DNA of 64,000 nucleotides, from the NCBI RefSeq assembly GCF_030867145.1, contig NC_134418.1, forward strand, positions 3,840,802 through 3,904,801. The letters are read 5' to 3'. Below the pieces are notes generated by a model. The model saw only the letters and a program-made list of their open reading frames with translations. It searched no databases and was not told the origin of the DNA. A program made the position numbers and the translations under genes. The stretch is from Opisthocomus hoazin. Lineage: Eukaryota; Chordata; Aves; Opisthocomiformes; Opisthocomidae. Of the stretch, positions 42,101 to 51,051 are shown piece after piece. Position 1 is the stretch's first letter. Each line of letters begins with the position of its first letter.

Positions 42101-42599
42101 AGTTCTCTATCCACCTCACCGACCACTCATCCAGTCCACATCTCCTGAGCTTCCCTAGGAGGATATCATGGGAGACTGTATCGAAAGCCTTGCTGAAGTC
42201 GAGGCAGACAACATCCACGGCTCTCCCCTCATCTACCCAGCCGGTCAGGCCATTGTAGAAAGCTGGCTCTGTTAGGGATGTTAGGGATGAACGTTGGGCT
42301 GAGCATGATGAGGAGGGAAAGTGACACCTCCTTCATGGCTCACATCAGTTTGGCAAGACGCGACGACGCCATCCTTGTTTTGGGATGGAGGTATCGGTGC
42401 TGGGCTCGCTCTGAACCAGGGCAGCTGTCGAAAGCAGCCGGGGAAAATTCCCTTACCTGATCAAGTAGCAACAGAAGAGCAAACTGAGGATGAAGACGAA
42501 GATGGCTGTGCCGAAAACCACGATGTATATGTTGAGAGGCAGGTTCTGGAACCCGATGTTCGGCATCCTGAAACTGTAATGCTGGAAATCCGAGCTCAT
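27020..42599 (-). CDS. RNF24: RING finger protein 24, five coding exons (whole coding span)
   Basis: A small membrane-anchored RING-H2 E3 ubiquitin ligase; the human protein is reported in the Golgi and to bind TRPC channels. Joining, on the - strand, 42599-42457, 34343-34301, 33497-33456, 29058-28979 and 27158-27020 gives 447 nt, or 148 residues, equal to the human length. One transmembrane helix spans about residues 24-46 ([20 protein letters not shown]). A basic juxtamembrane stretch follows, then the RING-H2: Cys78, Cys81, Cys96, His98, His101, Cys104, Cys115, Cys118, in C-x2-C-x14-C-x-H-x2-H-x2-C-x10-C-x2-C spacing. It ends PGAENIV like mammals. All splice sites are GT/AG and in phase. 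It converges on PANK2, the same order as human 20p13. Confidence 0.97.
27420..27741 (+). mobile_element. CR1 LINE (C/F-like), 3' part
   Basis: From GTGATAGGACAAGGGG-type sequence through TTAGATCTAAGGAAGAAATT to the tail ATGATTCTAT. The C/F-like 3' end reads GTCTGTAAGGTCCCTTCC. Confidence 0.92.
27745..27902. repeat. AT-rich TATA microsatellite between two CR1 tails
   Basis: Imperfect ATATAAA/TATACA repeats fill the gap between a + strand CR1 tail (27741) and a - strand CR1 tail (27903). Two CR1 tails pointing at each other with only A/T expansion between suggest growth from the tails. Confidence 0.85.
27903..28471 (-). mobile_element. CR1 LINE (C/F-like), about 570 bp
   Basis: Tail at 27903. 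It matches the copy at 100-930 closely over hundreds of bases, including shared oddities such as a run of seven A. Ends at CTCCCTGGCCCTGCTGGCC. Confidence 0.92.
28979..29058 (-). CDS. RNF24: RNF24 coding exon, first half of RING-H2
   Basis: Encodes [20 protein letters not shown] then KHAFHR plus two bases of Lys103: ligands 1-5 of the RING. The acceptor is TTCTTCTCAG and the donor GTAAGC. Confidence 0.97.
29737..30118 (+). repeat. Minisatellite, 40-41 bp unit, about ten GGGATATTCC copies
   Basis: The unit is two related half-repeats, GGGATATTCCCAGGGATTTC and GGATATTCCCAGCTGTTTTT. GGGATATTCC begins at 29737, 29777, 29818, 29858, 29898, 29938, 29979, 30000, 30041 and 30081: spacing 40-41 bp except for one 21-bp half step. 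The decamer fits the NF-kappaB consensus GGGRNWYYCC. Confidence 0.95.
31030..31324 (+). mobile_element. CR1 (J-like) 3' fragment
   Basis: From GGCCAGACTCTTTCCAGTGG to a tail of two ATTCTGTG units; 295 bp. Confidence 0.94.
31723..32183 (-). mobile_element. CR1 (J-like), first part of a composite
   Basis: From the tail CAGAATCACAGAATCCC to GCCCTGCGCTGGACTCT, where it is abruptly joined to a second CR1 piece. Confidence 0.92.
32184..32888 (-). mobile_element. CR1 (J-like) with internal deletion and RT domain
   Basis: Starts inside the 3' region (CGTCCAACCCCCTGTTGAAG, no tail). It jumps at about 32262 from GTCTGGAATATC to TAGCCCTCTGCTGGACTCTC, skipping about 330 bp of consensus. It then continues 5' into reverse transcriptase sequence: [20 protein letters not shown] and the catalytic FADDTK box, in an open 140-residue frame. 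Confidence 0.9.
32935..33112. repeat. AAT/ATT microsatellite with interspersed GCAGT
   Basis: About 180 bp of imperfect AAT repeats with recurring AATAATGCAGTAAA-like units, next to the 5' end of the composite CR1. Confidence 0.85.
33456..33497 (-). CDS. RNF24: RNF24 coding exon, 42 nt
   Basis: Encodes exactly [14 protein letters not shown] in phase 0. The acceptor is TCTTACAG and the donor GTGAGT. Skipping would keep the frame and delete only the linker before the RING. Confidence 0.95.
33498..34300 (-). other. RNF24: RNF24 intron between the 42- and 43-nt exons
   Basis: 803 bp, no repeats or genes recognised. A short direct repeat (CATCCAGGCTGAAATTT type) lies at 33630-33668. Confidence 0.85.
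34301..34343 (-). CDS. RNF24: RNF24 coding exon, 43 nt
   Basis: Completes Arg48 and encodes [14 protein letters not shown], the juxtamembrane linker. The acceptor is TTGCAG and the donor GTGAGG. Its size is not a multiple of three, so skipping it would shift the frame before the RING. Confidence 0.95.
34932..35643 (+). mobile_element. CR1 LINE (J-like), about 710 bp, open frame
   Basis: Begins at GACCTGCTGGAGAGCAGCTC and ends with three ATTCTGTG units. The frame is open throughout the ORF2 C-terminus ([20 protein letters not shown] and on). Confidence 0.95.
37913..38487 (+). mobile_element. CR1 LINE (J-like), about 575 bp
   Basis: From GTGGCCAGCAGGCTGAGGGA to two ATTCTGTG units; open frame for the ORF2 end. 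Confidence 0.95.
39540..39840 (-). mobile_element. Ancient CR1/L3-like relic
   Basis: A diverged antisense fragment: TTAGATGATCCAACCCGACC, TATCACAGG, TGATTTAAAGGCACGAAG, GACCTGCCACTTCCC and TTTAAAGATTTGCTGGCTCG follow, in order, the 3' region of the old amniote CR1 group. Far more mutated than its neighbours. Confidence 0.65.
41063..42266 (-). mobile_element. Longest CR1 LINE in the window, about 1.2 kb with RT
   Basis: A triple tail (CACAGAATCACAGAATCACA), then the complete ORF2 C-terminus and the reverse transcriptase palm: [17 protein letters not shown] (motif A), [17 protein letters not shown] (motif B) and [10 protein letters not shown] (motif C with the Asp pair). Frameshifts at about 41466-41570 divide the reading frame. 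It lies 190 bp inside the intron from the first coding exon of RNF24, in the same orientation as the gene. Confidence 0.95.
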
Positions 42600-42606
42600 G
42601 GGTAGG
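42457..42606 (-). CDS. RNF24: RNF24 first coding exon
   Basis: Seven nt of 5' UTR, then ATG (42599-42597). It encodes [19 protein letters not shown] and the transmembrane helix, ending in CCYLI plus two bases of Arg48. The acceptor CTCCGCAG precedes 42606 and the donor GTAAGG follows 42457. The first residues differ from human only at Gln6 and Ser9. Confidence 0.97.
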
Positions 42607-45600
42607 CTGCGGAGACAGGGAGAGAACACACGGACGTCAGGCTCCTCGGGCAGCACGGGATGCCCTTCGGAGACCAACGGCCCCTCCAACGGCAGCTGGG
42701 AGGGAAGGACAGGGCAGCCGGCAGCGCTGCCTCCTCGCTCCTCGCCCCCGGGGCGAAGCCATCCTTGCCCGAAACCGAGCTCGGTAACCCTGAAAACAAA
42801 GCAGGGCTGGATCAGCCGGGCCTGGGGTTTTTCTTCTCCCGCCGTCAGCGTATCTTCCAGCTATTTTTCCCCTCTTCCTTACACACGGCAGCCTTGGAGT
42901 TAAACGTCGCGTCGGACGGACGGACGGCGGGGTTTTGCATCCGAGCACCCCGGCTGCAGCCAACGTCCCCCATACCCCTCGTTAATTAGGCCAAAATACT
43001 GAAAGCAGCCAGGAAGCCTCGTAGCAAGGCAGGTTTTCCTTCCCTTCCCCTCCTGTGGTTTCCAAGACCGATTCCTCACCGCTTAGAAATCCCCCCCTCC
43101 AAAACCAGCGAGCACGTACACGAACCGGCGCGTCCCCGGCAGAAAGGAGAGGACAAGGACGTTCCCACGCCACGGGGCAGCGCCGGCGAGAAATTACGGG
43201 GGCCATAAAAGAGACGTGGCTTGTTTTTCCCACGTGAGATCCGCGTCGGGCGGTCCGAGGGCATTTCAGCAGGTTTCAGCTTTGTTCCTTGGTATAACCC
43301 CCCGCTGCTTCCCCCCCCGGCAAAACCCCGAAGCCCCCAAAGCAAAGAGGAAGATGCAACGGCTTTGGCTGCCGACGTTCCGCGTCTCGGACGCGTGACC
43401 AAAACCTCCCTCCCCTCGGAGAGACCCAATTAAACCACGAGCAGCTGACTGAGATAACGACTTCCGCCTGTGATGTCCCTCATGATTTTAGCTTTATGAT
43501 TCGCCGCACAGGACAGTAATATTTCACGATAACCTCAGCAAGGTGTTTTTCAGGAGTTCAGGCAGAAAACCAGCCGTAAAATCCCCCTCGCTGCTGTAAC
43601 GCCGCGATGATGCTCAAACCCTTAACTAGAAAGCACGTATTTATTATTTCTTCTTATTATTCCTTCCTATTGCAATCGTTCTCTGAGCCATTCACCCTTG
43701 AATGATCTCTGGCCAGGCATAAACCTTACCCACCCCCAGCTTCGAAAAGGAAGTTAAAAAATACGCCTTGCTTCCCTTCTGCCCACGGGAGAGGGCTGGA
43801 CGCAGCGTGCAATTACGCTGCACAGCAAGCAAGGGAAGTACCTGCAGTCTGAATCCCAAATAAAATTACCCAAGGAGAACAGAACTCCCCCCTGGAGCAG
43901 GGATTTCTCAACACAGTTCATCGCACGGCTCCCAGCCTTCACACGGGGTGAGAAGTCGGTGGGGAAACCGCGGGACCCGAACCCAAACGTGCCGGGGAGC
44001 GACGCTCCGAAAAGCAGAGCATCCTCCGAACGGCCCGCTCCTCCTCCCCGCAGCATCCTCGCTCCTGCGTCTCCCTTCCCCACTGACACCCCTTTTTTGC
44101 TGACCCCCCGGGTTCTCCTCCGCCCTCCCATCTCACACGCGCTGCTCACGCTCACGTCGCGCGTTCCCCAGCCGCTGCGCGGGGAGCGGGCTCACCCTTC
44201 GGCCCCGCTGCTTCGCCGGCACTAGCCCCTCGCCGAAGGCAGCATCTCCGCCGAACACCCTCCCGAGAGCCTCCTCGCTCCAGCTGCTTTCGGTTTCCTC
44301 GGCTCGCTGGAAGTTTTGAGGCGATTTCTGGTAAAGCCTGGATTTGATTAAAGCCTCCAGAGACCAACACGCATGTTCAGCAACTCTCCCGGCCAACGTG
44401 GAAACGCTACAAGAGCTCGGGGAGCCGGCAGAGCCCCCTGCGAGCGCCGGTGGGGATGGGATTTCGCAGCACAGCAACCTCCCGGCAGCTCACGCTGCTC
44501 TACCAACGCTCGCTCTGCTCAGCTAAGCTGTTTTGCTTTGCAAATAAATTCAAAAAAGCCAAAAGCAGCCCCTAAACCTTTGTTCCCGGCTCGGGCAGAG
44601 TTAATGCGCAGCTCGGCGTTGCTGGGCAGGCTTGGGTCTGGTTCTCGTCTCCGCGCTGTCTGCTGGGTCAAAGGGTTCTTAGGTGGTTCAGGGGCTCTCC
44701 GGGGTCACGCTCACGCCACGGAGGATGTTTCGGCCGGAGGATGAGGCTCCGGCTGTGCCCGCTCACCCTCGGGCTCGTGTTGACAGGCACTGGTGTTGGC
44801 CAAGGTTGGCCGGCTCCAGCTCCTCAACCACCCACGAGAAAATCCAAACGCCCTACATCTGGGAAAGCTTCCTTCAGCAAGGAAGGAGAAGAGACGACTC
44901 TTGGAGAAGAGGCAACAAACCCAACCAGCACCAGACTACTATTTTTAATTGCCTTTACGACTCCTTTAAGTTGGGACGCTCTTCTTACCGGAGCCGGGAC
45001 TGGGGGCTGCGGGTCAGCTCTCCCACCGGGAGATGCCACGGTAGACACAGCAGGGAAGGAGGACCCAGGCTGGATTTAGGGCAACGAATCCAACCGAGCC
45101 AGAAAAACCTCCTCACAGCCAAGTCCAACCAAGCCGTGCAGCTCTCCCACCGGTCACCGCGACCGCAGCCGCAGCCACAAACCAGCAGAGCCCTCGGCAA
45201 ACAAAGGGTTGGTAGAAACGGGGCTCCATCCCACCCACAGCATCCCACTCCCCTCTTCCAACGGTACCACTGCCCTAATATTTTGCCCCGAAAGGAGGTC
45301 GCCGATGCAGCCGTGACCTACCTGCCGGCCATACCGCGGGGGCTCAGCCTCCCGGGGACCACCCTTGGGTCCCCTGCGGCGCAAGTCCAAGAGTCCCACA
45401 CCAGATTCACCCAACCCTGGCGTGAAATCACCTTCTCCACGTCGGAGCTAACCCTGGCCCTCCCTCCCTCCTGCTGCAACGACTGAGAAACGTTACAGCA
45501 AGAAACACGGAGGTTAGAGGGGAAAAAATAAAAGTTAGCCTGCAGAGGATCCAGGAAACTGTTAACTTTTAAAAGACTTCACTGAAACCTGATGATTTTA

Positions 45601-46009
45601 AGCAGCCAAGCTTTGGGGTTGGGATTTATGGTTTTTTTTTTTTAGGGAAGTTGGATGGGGAGGGACTGCATTTTAATCTGCTTCAGATTTGTGAGAGCGC
45701 AGCCAAAAGAAATAAAAAAGGAGCCGTAAAGAAGGATGAAAAGTTTCTGGTGCAGAACAAAAGCCTTCCTGTTGCTCTCTCCCCGGCCACGGCATTTGGG
45801 AGCCCGCAGATGCCCCTCCCGGGGCACCCCCCAACCCGGCAGGTCCCGCACCGCAGAAACCTGCCGGCCAGCAGCGCTCGGGACAGAAGAAATCAGTTTG
45901 CTGAAGAAAGATAAACCCGGAGAAAGAGTGGGAAGAAAAAGCCCTGAACCAGGGAAGCCCTACGGGAGACCCGAGGGCTGGCTGGAGGAAAATCTTAGAA
46001 GTACACATA

Positions 46010-46135
46010 AAAAAAAAAAAGTAAATATATAGAAATATATATTTCTTTGCTATATATTTTGCAATACATTGTACTGCAATATCTTGTATATATATTGCAA
46101 ACAATACACTGCAAGAGATATACACATATTGCAAA
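46010..46135. repeat. AT-rich ATATAT/TATTGCAA repeat
   Basis: Imperfect repeats of TATATATTTTGCAATACA and its shortened forms (TATATTGCAAACAATACACT) after a 14-base A run; probably microsatellite-derived. Confidence 0.75.
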
Positions 46136-46344
46136 CACCTTCAACTAAAGCAAAGGAGAGAAAAATCTGATATTCCCAGGCTGCAGCACGGGGGGAACCG
46201 GAGGGGTTTTCTTTCAAGATACAACAGCTTGCAAAAATACAAAGGCGCGGCAGCGTCCTTGCCAGGGGCTGCACGCAGGGAGAGCCGGCGACGGCAACGC
46301 TGCCAAGCAGACGGAGCCGAGCTCCGCGCCTCCTCCTTCCTCTT

Positions 46345-46428
46345 GGTGACCCTGCTTGGGCAGGGGGTTGGACTGGGTGACCCACAGAGGTCCCTGCCAA
46401 CCCCTGCCATGCTGTGATTCTGTGATTC
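46345..46428 (+). mobile_element. CR1 (J-like) 3' end, 84 bp
   Basis: GGTGACCCTGCTTGGGCAGG to a tail of two ATTCTGTG units: the shortest J-like piece in the window. Confidence 0.92.
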
Positions 46429-47662
46429 CTCGCACCCTCCGATGAATCAGCAGCGCGGGGCCGAGCGCGTCCCCGTCCCTTCGGCAGCTACAAAATCCAG
46501 CTTTAATTAAAAGCCCAGTTAGGGTTAATGGCATATCGAGCAGTCAGGACGTGAAGCGCTGCGGGTCAGCATCAGCTCGCCGGCTTCGCAGCACTCTGAT
46601 TACAAGCTGGGCTGTTAAAGGCAAACCTAAATAAGCCACCCAGCCAAATTAATCCTCGTTATAATCATAGCAAGCGCTTAATGCGCTTAATAAGCGGGGC
46701 CAGCCTCTTAGCCAGAGCTTTCATCAGGAGATCTCAAAGGGATTCAGTCAAGGAGGCGATTATCTTCTCCCAGGTAGAGAAACTGAGGCAGGGAGGGAGG
46801 CGGGGGCGAGGCGGGGGGCCGGGGTCCCCAGGTGGGGGTGACACGGGGATGCTGCTGCTCCACCAGCATCGTTCACGGGCTGAAAGCCACGCGTTTTTTC
46901 TTCCCCGCTGCTTTCGCCACGTGGATCGGAGCTGCGCGCTCCTTCACGGGGTTTTACTTATTAAAAGGAGCTGCTCACGCCTTTGTAAAATTATTATTAT
47001 TATTTATTGGTAACACCAGTGCGTAAAGGGGCCAGGCGAGCGCAGCGCATCGTACCTAAATACAGCAGAGGGGGTGCTTTCCGCCTCTGCTGTCGCACAC
47101 AGAAACCCATTTTCAGAGGGATTTACCTTACATTTTCGAGATGAACAACTTCCTCCCCAGGGATCCAACGCAAACCCAGGGCTGAACCTCCTGACCCATT
47201 AACTGGGGGACGTGGCGGGAGCTGGCGGTCCGAGCCCCCGCAGCATCCCACCGGCCCAGCCGGCAAAGCCAGCCCCTCTCCGGGCAAGCCCGCGCTTCGG
47301 AAACGCAACAAAGCCAGGCACACGCAGCTTCCCTTCGCCCGGGCGAAACCGCGGATCTCGGGGAAGAGACAACGCTAAGCCGCGGCCAGACTCCAAGTGG
47401 AGATCTTTTATCGATGGGAAAGATTTCAAGCAGGCGCCCACGGCGTCTCGAGTTTCCGAGGCGTTACGCAAGCCCGCAGAGTGTTTTAGGCAGGTTTAAC
47501 CCAAGCGGTTATTAACCCGGTTGAAAGTTAAACCGCCACCAGCCGACGAGACCCTTCCGAAACACCCCAAGCTGTACTGCCAGGCGGGGTATTCTTCCAT
47601 GCAATAAATCCAGAATATACAGGTTATTAAATGGGTATGCCAAATGGGATAATATTTAAAAT

Positions 47663-48036
47663 AAGAATCACAGAATCTCAGAATGGTGGGGGTTGGAAGG
47701 GACCTCTGTGGGTCACCCAGCCCAACCCCCTGCCCAAGCAGGGTCACCTACAGTAGTCTGTAGAAGACCTTGTCCAGGCAGGTCTGGAATATCTCCACAG
47801 AAGGAGACTCCACAACCTCCCTGGGCAGCCTGGGCCAGGGCTCCGTCACCCTCAGAGGGAAGAAGTTCTTCCTCATCTTCAGCTGGAGCTTCCTCTGCTT
47901 CAGTTTGTGCCCGTTGCCCCTTGTCCTGTCGCTGGGCACCACTGGACAGAGTCTGGCCCCGTCCTCCTGACACATTTTTAAGTATATATTAGGTCCCCTC
48001 ACAGCCTTCTCTTCTTCAGGCTGAACAAGCCCAGCT
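47663..48036 (-). mobile_element. CR1 (J-like), left member of an inverted pair
   Basis: Tail GAATCACAGAATCTCAG; truncated at GAACAAGCCCAGCTT. 350 bp away an opposite copy is truncated at the same consensus position. Confidence 0.93.
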
Positions 48037-48384
48037 TGATTTTTCCAGGTGTTTAAAAAGCAGCAGCGACAGATACCCGCTTTTAAACTTGCGGGCAAAA
48101 AACCCTCCCCTCGCGAACCCCAAAAGCAAAGCCAAGGCCTGACCTCAAGCAGCTGGAAGGAATTTCCTTCAGCTCCGCCTCTGGAGCCGGTCCAGGGCGA
48201 GGATTGGCAGCGCGGCGGTGGGAAAATCGCAAGCAGCTGCGGAGCCAGCCCCGTCATCCCGGAGATGCCGAGATGCCACGCGGCCGCGCCGCCTTCACCT
48301 GGGATGATGGAGCTGGGGAATGCTCAGCGCCGCTCCGGGTGGGAGCAACGTCCTGCGCTGCCCAAAAACAGCGGATAACAGGAT

Positions 48385-48778
48385 TGAGAGAACTGGGCTT
48401 GTTCAGCCTGAAGAAGAGAAGCCTGAGAGGGGACCTTGTAAATGTCTACAAATATCTGCAGGGTGGGTGTCAGGAGGATGGGGCCAAGCTCTTTTCAGTG
48501 GTGCCCAGTGACAGGACAAGGGGCAATGGGCACAAACTGAAGCATAGGAAGCTCCAGCTGAACATGAGGAAGAATTTCTTCCCTCTGAAGGTGACAGAGC
48601 ACTGGAACAGGCTGCCCAGGGAGGTTGTGGAGTCTCCTTCTCTGGAGATATTCAAGACCCGCCTGGACAAGGTCCTGTGCAGCCTGCTGTGGGTGACCCT
48701 GCTTGGGCAGAAGGGTTGGACTAGATGACCCACAGAGGTCCCTTCCAACCCCTACTATTCTGTGATTCTGTGATTCTG
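48385..48778 (+). mobile_element. CR1 (J-like), right member of an inverted pair
   Basis: Starts GAGAACTGGGCTTGTTCAGC, the same point at which the copy at 47663-48036 ends, and shares its GAAGAAGAGAA variant. The tail has three ATTCTGTG units. Confidence 0.93.
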
Positions 48779-50449
48779 AGAGTGGAGGGGGGAGGGAAAA
48801 AACCTCATCCTGCTGTGATTTTAGGAGAGCTACAATGCTTCTATGGGGCCAGGGGCCTGGCCGCATCCAGCACCGGCTCCGAGCATCCAACCGGAGCCAC
48901 CTCCTCCACCACCAAAAGCCGGCAGCGAGCCGAGGAGGAGCACGAGCAGCGGCCCGCAGCTCGGCAGTGGTATTGATTAGCGGGATTAACGACCCCCCGG
49001 CAGAGGGTGCTGGGAGCGGAGAGCCCGGGGTGCTTTCACACTCAGCACCCCAACAGGTCCCTTACGATCTGTCCCACCACAGGGCCGAGTCGCACCGTGA
49101 TCCAGCCAAGCTCGTCCAGCAGCACCTCCTCATCCAACAGAGGGAAATTCTGGGTGTCCAACGGAACAAAAACTGTTTATTTTACTCCTTTCAGCTGTGT
49201 GCAGGTTCGGGGGGGGGACGGTGGATTTCTGTTGTGCGCCCGGACAACCCAGAAACCAAACCGACCTCCAACCAAGAGCCGCTTCCAACCTTTGATCCCT
49301 TCTCCCTGAGAGCGAATCCAACGCTTTTTTTTTTGTTTTTGAACTGGAATCGGGAAATTTCCTGGCTGCGTTCCCTGGCCGGCCGACAGCGAGCGCAAAA
49401 CCTTAACCCTCTCCAGCGGCTCGGGGCAGAGCGACGTGACAACGCGGTGAAGCCATCGGCCGCTGGAAACAAGCGGAACAAGTCGTTACGACGAAAGGAA
49501 CAGTCGGCAGCGCAACCGGTGCCGCTGCGATTTTCCAGCAAGCGCTTTCGATTCTGGGCAGTTTAACAGACAAACGACCCCGCGACCTTAATATCGAAGA
49601 GCACCTTTAAACGTGAAAACGTTTCTGCTGCCGTTGGCGGAGAAAGGCGCGGAAAATAGGGCGGCTGCAGCTCCCATCGCCGAGCTGAAAGTCAAGTGCT
49701 TTCGCCCGGCGTTGTCAGGAAAGCAAAACCAGAGGTTTGCTCAGGGCTGATTTTGCAAGTTCCAGGAAAAAAAAAGCAAAAATAAACAGGGGAAAAAAAA
49801 AAAAGAAAATAAATCAATAGCGCTTTTTAATCTGGTCTGTGGGAGGGGGGAAGCGGAGTTTGGAGGAGAGCCCTGCTCGGGCTCCCATCGGAGCGCAGAA
49901 ACGAGGGAGGGAAATGACGTGTCAGGAGGGTGTGCAGCGGAGCCGGCAGCTTCTCGCTTCGAAAGGCGCACACAAGCCGCCCGAGTACGCTTCAATTTGC
50001 TTCTCGGCGATGAAACAAAGCTTGAGGAATTTTCTCCCTTTGGCCCTGGGGATTTTTAATTTTATTTTTTTCCCCACCTTTTCCTGGCACGCGGCTCCAT
50101 CCCAGATCCGACATCAAGACCGGCGGAGCTCCCTCTTCCTCCCGAAAGCGCGGTGGGAGAGGCTGTGCCGCTGCCGGCTCCTGCCCCCGGCCCCAGCCAT
50201 ACTCACGGCGGTGGAAGCAGAAGGCAGCAGCCCCCCGGTTCGGGGTCCCCATCGCTGCCTCCGAAGCGGCATCGCCCCACACTACGTAGCTCAGGTGCTA
50301 AAAAAATGTAGTAACACACAGCACGTTACTAAAAACCCAACTATTTTAGCCCAAGGAAAGCACCGAAAGCCAGGGCTGAAGTCAGACATCACCGTGGGGT
50401 GGGCAGCTTCACACCCCACGCTGCAGCCCCCCTGCCTGATGGCTTCCTT

Positions 50450-51051
50450 GGTGGGATCCTGGGGTGCATCAAGAGGAGTGTGGCCAGCAGGTCGAGGGAG
50501 GTTCTCCTCCCCCTCTGCTCTGCCCTGGTGAGGCCCCATCTGGAGTCCTGTGTCCAGTTCTGGGCTCCCCACTTCAAGAAAGATGAGGAGCTACTGGAGA
50601 GAGTCCAGCGCAGGGCTACGAGGATGAGGAGGGGACTGGAGCATCTCTCCTACGAGGAAGGGCTGAAGGAGCTGGGCTTGTTCAGCCTGGAGAAGAGAAG
50701 GCTGAGAGGGGACCTTCGAAATGCCTCTAAATATCTGCAGGGTGGGGGTCAGGAGGACGGGGCCAGACTCTGTTCAGTGGTGCCCAGTGACAGGACAAGG
50801 GGCAACGGGCACAAACTGAAGCAGAGGAAGCTGCAGCTGAACATGAGGAAGAACTTCTTCCCTCTGAGGGTGACGGAGCCCTGGCCCAGGCTGCCCAGGG
50901 AGGCTGTGGAGTCTCCTTCTCTGGAGATATTCCAGCCCCGCCTGGCCGCGGTGCTGTGCAGCCTGCTCTGGGTGACCCTGCTTGGGCAGGGGGTTGGGCT
51001 GGGTGACCCACAGAGGGCCCTGCCAACCCCGACCATGCTGCAATTCTGTGA
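50450..51051 (+). mobile_element. CR1 LINE (J-like), about 600 bp, open frame
   Basis: From GGGATCCTGGGGTGCATCAA to an altered tail (CAATTCTGTGAAAC). Confidence 0.95.

Larger units (their letters stand above)
34344..42456 (-). other. RNF24: RNF24 intron after the first coding exon
   Basis: 8.1 kb. CR1 copies are at 34932-35643, 37913-38487, an ancient one at 39540-39840, and the longest at 41063-42266. Unique stretches at 35644-37912 (CpG-rich 36900-37600), 38488-39539 and 39841-41062 have no recognisable gene. AT-rich 40795-41055 looks like conserved non-coding sequence. Confidence 0.85.

Noticed and set aside
44683-45486. 267-codon + frame in the RNF24 intron
   Set aside because: No recognisable similarity or exon signals; plausible by chance in stop-poor sequence.
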